NCBI GenBank assembly: GCA_002591625.1
Contig: PCDB01000040.1
Coordinates: forward strand, 37,207 to 59,172
Source: Porticoccaceae bacterium
GTDB taxonomy: Bacteria > Pseudomonadota > Gammaproteobacteria > Pseudomonadales > Porticoccaceae
Reading direction: 5' to 3'
DNA length: 21,966 bases
Shown: positions 17,295 to 21,966 of the stretch, piece after piece
Position numbering within the stretch: position 1 is the stretch's first letter
Layout of the letters: the number at the start of each line of letters is the position of its first letter
Notes under the pieces: model-generated
What the model was told of the DNA's origin: nothing
The model's input: the letters and a program-made list of their open reading frames with translations, nothing else
Databases searched by the model: none
Position numbers and translations under genes: made by a program

Positions 17295-18071
17295 TCACTT
17301 AAGGAAACTAATTGGGTCTGCAGGTTTACCGTTCTGTCTAATCTCGAAATAAAGCACCCCGGAGTGGCCTAGCTTGGATATAATTTGCATCTTCTTGACT
17401 ATCTGTCCTTCGGCAACCAGAATTTGGTCATTCTGCGCATAAGCGCTAAGCAGAGAATTGGTATGCTTAACTATTATCAACTTGCCATAGCCTTGAAACC
17501 CTTCTCCTGCATAAACCACCTCTCCAGAATACATCGGTCGGACGGCAGATCTACTTACACCCTGAATCCTTATACCTTTTTTCAATTTTTCAAGATCAAA
17601 TTGGTCAATAATTTTTCCTCTCACAGGCCATTGCCAATTTAGAGATTTGGAGTCTTTGTCAGGAATCTCGACAAATGGCCTCGCCTCACCACCATTCAAT
17701 ACATCTTTGTCACCGACAGCGCCAGGGTCTTTTGACTCATCAATTCCTTTCCCTTTTACAATGGTCTGGAATTCCACGTTTTTTTCTTTTCTAGGCTGAA
17801 CCTTTTCTGAATTTTTGTCCGAATATGACAAAATTTTTAAAGCTTGACCGGCCCTAATTTGAGAATTGGTGCCAAGTTTATTTATCCGAGCTAGATATGC
17901 AACATCCAAGTCATAACGCCAAGCAATTGAATAGAGGGTTTCCCCTTGCTGAACAATATGAGTCGTGACTGATGCGATGGCGGGTATTTCTAGACTTGAA
18001 ACAGGCGCCTTTTGTGATACACATCCCACTAGAAAAATAGTCAAAAAAAAGGTAGGAAATTGGAGTGGCAT
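17295..18071 (-). CDS. nlpD: Amidase-activator lipoprotein NlpD (LysM plus degenerate M23)
   Basis: NlpD is an envelope lipoprotein that activates AmiC-type amidases to split the septum. From ATG 18071 (a GTG lies three bases upstream) a short signal peptide ends at the lipobox LVGC, with Cys17 lipidated. A LysM domain covers about residues 38-81 (HIVQQGETLYSIAW to RAGQALKIL). After a charged linker, an M23/LytM-like domain fills about 150-258 (WQWPVRGKIIDQF to PADPISFLK). The metal-binding positions are lost: GIRI replaces the GIDI-type motif, AYAQND replaces AYAHND, and LYFEIR replaces LHFEIR. A regulatory, non-enzymatic role fits. In many relatives rpoS follows nlpD; here hppA does. Confidence 0.92.
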   Translation of the reverse strand: MPLQFPTFFLTIFLVGCVSQKAPVSSLEIPAIASVTTHIVQQGETLYSIAWRYDLDVAYLARINKLGTNSQIRAGQALKILSYSDKNSEKVQPRKEKNVEFQTIVKGKGIDESKDPGAVGDKDVLNGGEARPFVEIPDKDSKSLNWQWPVRGKIIDQFDLEKLKKGIRIQGVSRSAVRPMYSGEVVYAGEGFQGYGKLIIVKHTNSLLSAYAQNDQILVAEGQIVKKMQIISKLGHSGVLYFEIRQNGKPADPISFLK

Positions 18072-18080
18072 CACATTTTA

Positions 18081-19004
18081 TCAATCTATCGTTTTTTTAG
18101 AGCTGCTCCCCGCATGATTGAGCAGCGCGACGAGGACAATGCCCACAGAAGCACATATTAGGCAATATAGAACTTGAGGTTCGGATTGTGCAACCACAGC
18201 ATATTGATCAGGCCATAAATTGACAGAATGTCCAATTGCTCCACTCTCATGATTGTTAACTGTGGGCTGTTTCCACGGCCAAATAGCGTCAAGGCTTCCG
18301 ATTAAAAAGCCACACATGGTAATCACAACTGTCGTTTCATGGGCTTTTAGTTTCACAAGAAATCGAGAAAAAGCCATCAATCCAATCAGACCACCAACCC
18401 CGAAAGTCGACAATATATCCAAATGTAGTTCATTCAATGCCCCAATAATGGTGGGATATAGCCCCAATAAAACCAAAATCAAAGTGCCGGAAATCCCCGG
18501 AATGATCATTGCACAAAAAGTCACCCAGCCCGAAAAAAATAATCCCAGATAACCAAATTCCACTAGAACTAGCGGCGCACGCGTAAGACCTAACGCAGCA
18601 AGAAAACCCAGACAAAAAAGTAGCCATTGGTACCATATCGAAGGTCTATTTTTTCTAAAAAGTGTTACGAATGATCCAATAATAAGGCCGAAAAAAAACG
18701 ACCATAAAAACATCTGATATGAAGAAATCAAAAAGTTAATTGCCTTAGCTAAAACCAAAACACTCGTGAGCATGCCGGCTATCAAGGTAAGCATAAAATC
18801 GCCGTTTATCTGTCTCCAAGCTACAGTGAACCCATCTTGTTTAAAACTCCTCAGAGTGGCGCGGCCAACAGATCTAATGGTAAAAATTATTTCCCAGTAG
18901 ATTCCCATCACCAGCGCCATTGTTCCTCCCGAAACGCCTGGAACCATGTCGGCAGCGCCCATGGCAATGCCTTTGAGGTACAAAATTACCGAGAAGCGTT
19001 TCAT
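18081..19004 (-). CDS. DUF368 polyprenyl-phosphate transporter family protein
   Basis: DUF368 proteins (PopT-type) are multi-pass membrane proteins. Published genetic work has assigned them, with DedA-type UptA, to returning undecaprenyl phosphate across the cytoplasmic membrane for reuse. The 307-residue protein starts with the diagnostic KGIAMGAADMVPGVSGGTMA (the PGVSGG motif is at 22-27). It carries a second, related motif PGISGTLILVLLGLYP at about 169-184, which reveals the internal duplication of the family. About eight or more hydrophobic segments are evident, and the C-terminus is short and basic. It sits between pcm and nlpD, downstream of the isoprenoid genes ispD and ispF, which is a fitting context for lipid-carrier recycling. 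The family call is firm; the function is from family knowledge. Confidence 0.93.
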   Translation of the reverse strand: MKRFSVILYLKGIAMGAADMVPGVSGGTMALVMGIYWEIIFTIRSVGRATLRSFKQDGFTVAWRQINGDFMLTLIAGMLTSVLVLAKAINFLISSYQMFLWSFFFGLIIGSFVTLFRKNRPSIWYQWLLFCLGFLAALGLTRAPLVLVEFGYLGLFFSGWVTFCAMIIPGISGTLILVLLGLYPTIIGALNELHLDILSTFGVGGLIGLMAFSRFLVKLKAHETTVVITMCGFLIGSLDAIWPWKQPTVNNHESGAIGHSVNLWPDQYAVVAQSEPQVLYCLICASVGIVLVALLNHAGSSSKKTID

Positions 19005-19028
19005 CCAAAATTTCCCCTTGCAGGCGAG

Positions 19029-19670
19029 CTAGCGCGCCAAACCACCCAAGAGTGGAACAAACTTAACTTTAGCAATTATTTCTTCTTCAAATTCTTCTGT
19101 ATCGCCTTGCCTCCTCAGCACTCGCAAATCTTGATGCGCGCCATCACCGATCGGGATTACCAAAGATCCGTTTGCCGCAAGTTGTTTGAGCAACTCTACC
19201 GGAATTACCTTTGAGGACGCAGTCGCAATAATTCCATCATATGGCGCATGCTTTTCAAGACCAAAGTTCCCATCCGAATACTCGGCCACCACGCTTGCCA
19301 TTCCAAGTGTCCTAAAACGAGTCTTGGCCAAATCTAATAGCGGTCGAATCCGCTCCACGGTAAAAACCTGATCCACCAACTGCGCTAAGATTACAGTCTG
19401 ATAACCCGATCCAGTCCCAATTTCTAAGACTTTCTTGGGTGTTCCATTTGCTAAAAGTAGCTGTGTCATGAGTGCCACAACATATGGCTGCGACAAAGTT
19501 TGCGAGAACCCGATAGGCAAGGCAGTATCTTCATACGCTCTGTGCGATAGCGCTTCGTCCAAAAAGATATGGCGAGGAGTAATCCTGATGGTTTCTAGCA
19601 CTGATTGATTAGTAATGCCTTGATCAGCCAATCGCTGAATAAGGCGCTCTCGGGTTCGCTGAGAGGTCAT
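19029..19670 (-). CDS. pcm: Protein-L-isoaspartate O-methyltransferase
   Basis: Pcm methylates isoaspartyl residues in aged proteins with S-adenosylmethionine, which begins their repair. I place the start at ATG 19670, because AGGGG lies five bases upstream and the product then begins as in E. coli; a GTG at 19700 would add ten residues. The 213-residue chain shows the substrate motif QTLSQPYVVALMTQLL (about 57-72), the SAM-binding VLEIGTGSGYQTVILAQL (81-98), the acidic VERI and the closing KFVPLLGGLAR. The neighbour surE, usually between truD and pcm, is absent: only about 117 bases separate the two genes, with no open frame for it. Confidence 0.95.
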   Translation of the reverse strand: MTSQRTRERLIQRLADQGITNQSVLETIRITPRHIFLDEALSHRAYEDTALPIGFSQTLSQPYVVALMTQLLLANGTPKKVLEIGTGSGYQTVILAQLVDQVFTVERIRPLLDLAKTRFRTLGMASVVAEYSDGNFGLEKHAPYDGIIATASSKVIPVELLKQLAANGSLVIPIGDGAHQDLRVLRRQGDTEEFEEEIIAKVKFVPLLGGLAR

Positions 19671-19787
19671 TCCTACCCCTGCCAGATCGATTGATTGCAC
19701 TTGTAGACCTCAAATTCGAAAATATCGGTAAAAGTAGTGAGTTGGTATAAGCCATCCACGAAAGTCAATATATCACAGGGCTCATGA

Positions 19788-20738
19788 TCAGGGGCGATTT
19801 AATTGGGCTATCTCTCGCAACACAGTTGTCGCATAGCAACCCTTCGGAAGTTCAAATTTGATTGTTAGATTTTTTTTGTAAAGGTGCTCATATGAGAGCG
19901 CGCTTGGCACAACAATAAGTTGTCGTCGTTCCTGAGTTAAACCAGAGTGTTCCAGCGCGTAACACCATTCTGACCAATTCGCTAGAAGTCTTGCTTCTTT
20001 CAACAGTATACAAGGATCTGCTCTGGTCCTCCCGCGACCCCACAATGGACCGGTTTGCAAAAAGGGGAACTCCTCTCCGTCCAGATGGTCCTCAATATGC
20101 TTACCCAAAATCAAGTTAAATAACCAAGATCGAGCCGCCGACAGGTAGAATCCAGTGCCCTGACGATTACCTTTTAGACGGCCACTTTTTACTAGTTTTG
20201 CTGCGGTAAACAAATTACCTGCGTTAATCCCAAAACGTTGCTCCCCGAAATAATTTGGCACTCCCACCGAACCTATTTCATTCAAACGTCTTTCAAAAAC
20301 TTTTCTATCAAAAGTTATTTCGCGAAGTGTGATATTGAAAGCATTTCCTTTATGATCTCCGCGACGAAGTTTTTTTGAATGGCGATCAATCTTGAGTACA
20401 TCAAACGCCTGATGTCTCAATTGATCTTTTCCAATTTGTCGTTTCGGTGAACAGAGACTGAACCATTGTGTGGTTTCCGCTAATCGATCTTTTAGTCCGC
20501 AATAACCAATGTCGCAGATACCTATGCCTGCTAGATCAGCCAAGATTTTAGCTACCCAGCGAGTATTTTGGTTACGTTTACAAATCTCTACAAGATAATG
20601 TTCCCCAGTTCCGGTTGGTTTAAAACCCAAAATCTCTCTTACCTGAAAATCGGTCAGATGAGCGCGCATCAATGCACTCCCAATCGTCTCATTCATTTTG
20701 GGCAAACTGCAGAAGTCAAATCTCGCATCCATATTCAT
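19788..20738 (-). CDS. truD: tRNA pseudouridine13 synthase (TruD)
   Basis: TruD converts uridine 13 of tRNAs such as tRNA-Glu to pseudouridine. The 316-residue protein has the catalytic aspartate at Asp84 in the motif GYCGLKDRLAETTQWFSL. It also has the characteristic RRGDHKGNAFNITLRE segment and VPNYFGEQRFG further on. The family's RNA-gripping insertion is seen at about 190-260. It is slightly shorter than E. coli TruD (349 residues) but retains the known motifs. It begins four bases after the ispF stop, with AGG just upstream of the ATG, so it belongs to the ispD-ispF transcript. Confidence 0.94.
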   Translation of the reverse strand: MNMDARFDFCSLPKMNETIGSALMRAHLTDFQVREILGFKPTGTGEHYLVEICKRNQNTRWVAKILADLAGIGICDIGYCGLKDRLAETTQWFSLCSPKRQIGKDQLRHQAFDVLKIDRHSKKLRRGDHKGNAFNITLREITFDRKVFERRLNEIGSVGVPNYFGEQRFGINAGNLFTAAKLVKSGRLKGNRQGTGFYLSAARSWLFNLILGKHIEDHLDGEEFPFLQTGPLWGRGRTRADPCILLKEARLLANWSEWCYALEHSGLTQERRQLIVVPSALSYEHLYKKNLTIKFELPKGCYATTVLREIAQLNRP

Positions 20739-20742
20739 ATGC

Positions 20743-21240
20743 CTACTGAGAATTTTGATCGGAAAATTGTTTAGGAACTAATAGAACCACCGAGTGACAC
20801 CCAATGCCTTCTTCGCGTCCAATAAAACCAAGCCTTTCAGCTGTCGTTGCCTTTATGTTGATTTTGTCCAAATTCGCAGATAGATCCGTTGAGAGACATT
20901 CTCGCATGGAGAGAATATGCGGCGCCACTATCGGGCTTTCCGCAATGACAGTGACATCCACATTACCTAAAACATAGTTATTGGAGATCATCATATCCGC
21001 AGCATATCTCAGAAACATGCGACTATTAAGATCCTTGTTAGAGGAATCTGTATCAGGGAAATGGCTGCCAATGTCACCTAGACAAAGTGCTCCGAAGATG
21101 GCATCTACAAGAGAATGAATAACGACGTCGCCATCCGAATGTGCGATCAAACAGTGTGTATGTGGAATCTTTACCCCACCCAGAACAACATGAGAACCGG
21201 GGCCAAACGCATGTATATCAAAACCATGGCCTATCCGCAT
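20743..21240 (-). CDS. ispF: 2-C-methyl-D-erythritol 2,4-cyclodiphosphate synthase (IspF)
   Basis: IspF catalyses the cyclising step of the methylerythritol phosphate route to isoprenoids, releasing CMP. The zinc ligands Asp8, His10 and His42 sit at the same positions as in the E. coli enzyme (GHGFDIHAF; HSDGD then VIHSL). The substrate-contact segment LGDIGSHFPDTD and the C-terminal KATTAERLGFIGREEGIGCHSV are intact. The 165 residues match the family, with a few extra at the end. The start codon overlaps the ispD 3' end by ten bases; an AGGA site lies upstream inside ispD. Confidence 0.97.
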   Translation of the reverse strand: MRIGHGFDIHAFGPGSHVVLGGVKIPHTHCLIAHSDGDVVIHSLVDAIFGALCLGDIGSHFPDTDSSNKDLNSRMFLRYAADMMISNNYVLGNVDVTVIAESPIVAPHILSMRECLSTDLSANLDKINIKATTAERLGFIGREEGIGCHSVVLLVPKQFSDQNSQ

Positions 21241-21944
21241 TCTAACCGTTCCTGAGAATTAATTATCGCTTCGGCCAATGCCAGATCTTCTGGGTGCGTA
21301 ATTTTTATATTATCACTACGACCATCAGTGAATAACACGGGTCGCCCAAACCACTCGAGGGCAGAGGCTTCATCAGGCGGAGAAAATGAATGTTCAGATG
21401 CTGCAATTAACGCACTGTGTAATTCACCGAAACGGAAAATCTGAGGGGTCTGGGCCAATCTCAGACAATCTCGGTTCTCTGTGCGTAATACTATACCATC
21501 TGAGCTGACCATTTTCACGGTATCCGTAACTACAGTGGATAGTATTCCACCAACTGAATGTTCTCTGACGCTCTCAATGAGTTTTATTATCGATCCGATG
21601 GTGACACAGGGCCTCACAATATCGTGAACCAATATCCAATCCATATCATCGGCGACAAACGATAGTGTTTTAAGCCCATTCAAAACCGAGTTAGCCCTGT
21701 TATCACCGCCCTTTATGAGTTCAACATGGGGTTCTTTGCATGCATCTACATCACTCCAGCCCGGATCACTAGGGTTACACGGAATAATTAGGCGTTCGAT
21801 CGACGGTAATTTAAGTAGCCTAGTCAAACAGTGTTGAGCTACCGATGCTCCACTAAGTCGACAGAATTGCTTAGCGATCCTATCAGAGAAACGAACTCCT
21901 CTTCCTGCAGCAGGAACGATCACCCACAGACGTGACGAATTCAA
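21231..21944 (-). CDS. ispD: 2-C-methyl-D-erythritol 4-phosphate cytidylyltransferase (IspD)
   Basis: IspD couples methylerythritol phosphate to CTP, releasing pyrophosphate, in the isoprenoid pathway that also feeds the undecaprenyl carrier. The CTP-binding loop PAAGRGVRFSDRIAKQF is at residues 11-27 and includes Lys25. GGDNRANSVLNGL, VHDIVRPC (commonly HDAARP), LAQTPQIF, DEASALE and NIKITHPEDLALAEA follow in family order. The 237 residues are normal. The start appears to be TTG 21944, with an AGGGGG stretch nine bases upstream. In another frame TTA-TTG-TAG at 21966-21958 could be the last codons of ftsB, the usual upstream neighbour, but two codons prove nothing. Confidence 0.95.
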   Translation of the reverse strand: MNSSRLWVIVPAAGRGVRFSDRIAKQFCRLSGASVAQHCLTRLLKLPSIERLIIPCNPSDPGWSDVDACKEPHVELIKGGDNRANSVLNGLKTLSFVADDMDWILVHDIVRPCVTIGSIIKLIESVREHSVGGILSTVVTDTVKMVSSDGIVLRTENRDCLRLAQTPQIFRFGELHSALIAASEHSFSPPDEASALEWFGRPVLFTDGRSDNIKITHPEDLALAEAIINSQERLECG

Positions 21945-21966
21945 GAAGCTATTCCCCCTACAATAA

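Noticed and set aside
19671..19787. Promoter for pcm in the space left by surE
   Set aside because: A TTGACT element is present on the minus strand, but no -10 hexamer lies at an acceptable distance; the nearest TATA-like sequence is only 13 bases away.

Overview
The window reads as a chromosomal core region of a gammaproteobacterium of fairly low GC, most likely an uncultured marine-type lineage. The evidence is gene order. The plus-strand block proA-nadD-rsfS-rlmH-mrdA-mrdB-mltB-rlpA-dacA-ybeD-lipB-lipA is the arrangement known from Pseudomonas and relatives. The minus-strand block ispD-ispF-truD-(surE missing)-pcm-...-nlpD follows the gammaproteobacterial ftsB-ispD-ispF-truD-surE-pcm-nlpD-rpoS order. 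I saw no transposase, phage gene, CRISPR array, rRNA or tRNA. The window is densely coded, and no stretch above about 165 bases lacks a gene.

Layout. Positions 1-10389 (plus strand) run from the 3' end of proA through NAD synthesis (nadD) and ribosome factors (rsfS, rlmH). They continue into the rod-shape cell-wall machinery (PBP2, RodA, the lytic transglycosylases MltB and RlpA, and a PBP5-type carboxypeptidase) and end with lipoate genes (ybeD, lipB, lipA). Spacing is tight (ATGA and TTGA overlaps, a 32-base overlap of mltB and rlpA). The only clear internal promoter-like region precedes dacA. The strands converge at 10390-10452.

The minus strand, read from the right, carries ispD, ispF, truD, pcm, a DUF368 polyprenyl-phosphate transporter and nlpD as one close-packed unit. 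It ends at a terminator-like hairpin that overlaps a good promoter for hppA. After hppA (membrane pyrophosphatase) come a membrane-fusion protein and an RND permease, then a small unrecognised basic protein (10453-10767).

Both arms serve the envelope. IspD and IspF supply isoprenoid precursors from which the undecaprenyl carrier is made, the DUF368 protein is expected to recycle that carrier, and PBP2/RodA polymerise peptidoglycan. MltB, RlpA and DacA trim it, and NlpD activates an amidase for cell separation. Departures from the textbook arrangement are a LysM domain inserted inside MltB, no surE or rpoS at their usual sites with DUF368 in between, an NlpD with its metal site fully eroded, and an RND pump without the usual Asp-Asp/Lys relay. 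I found no wholly new multi-gene system; these are variations on known families.
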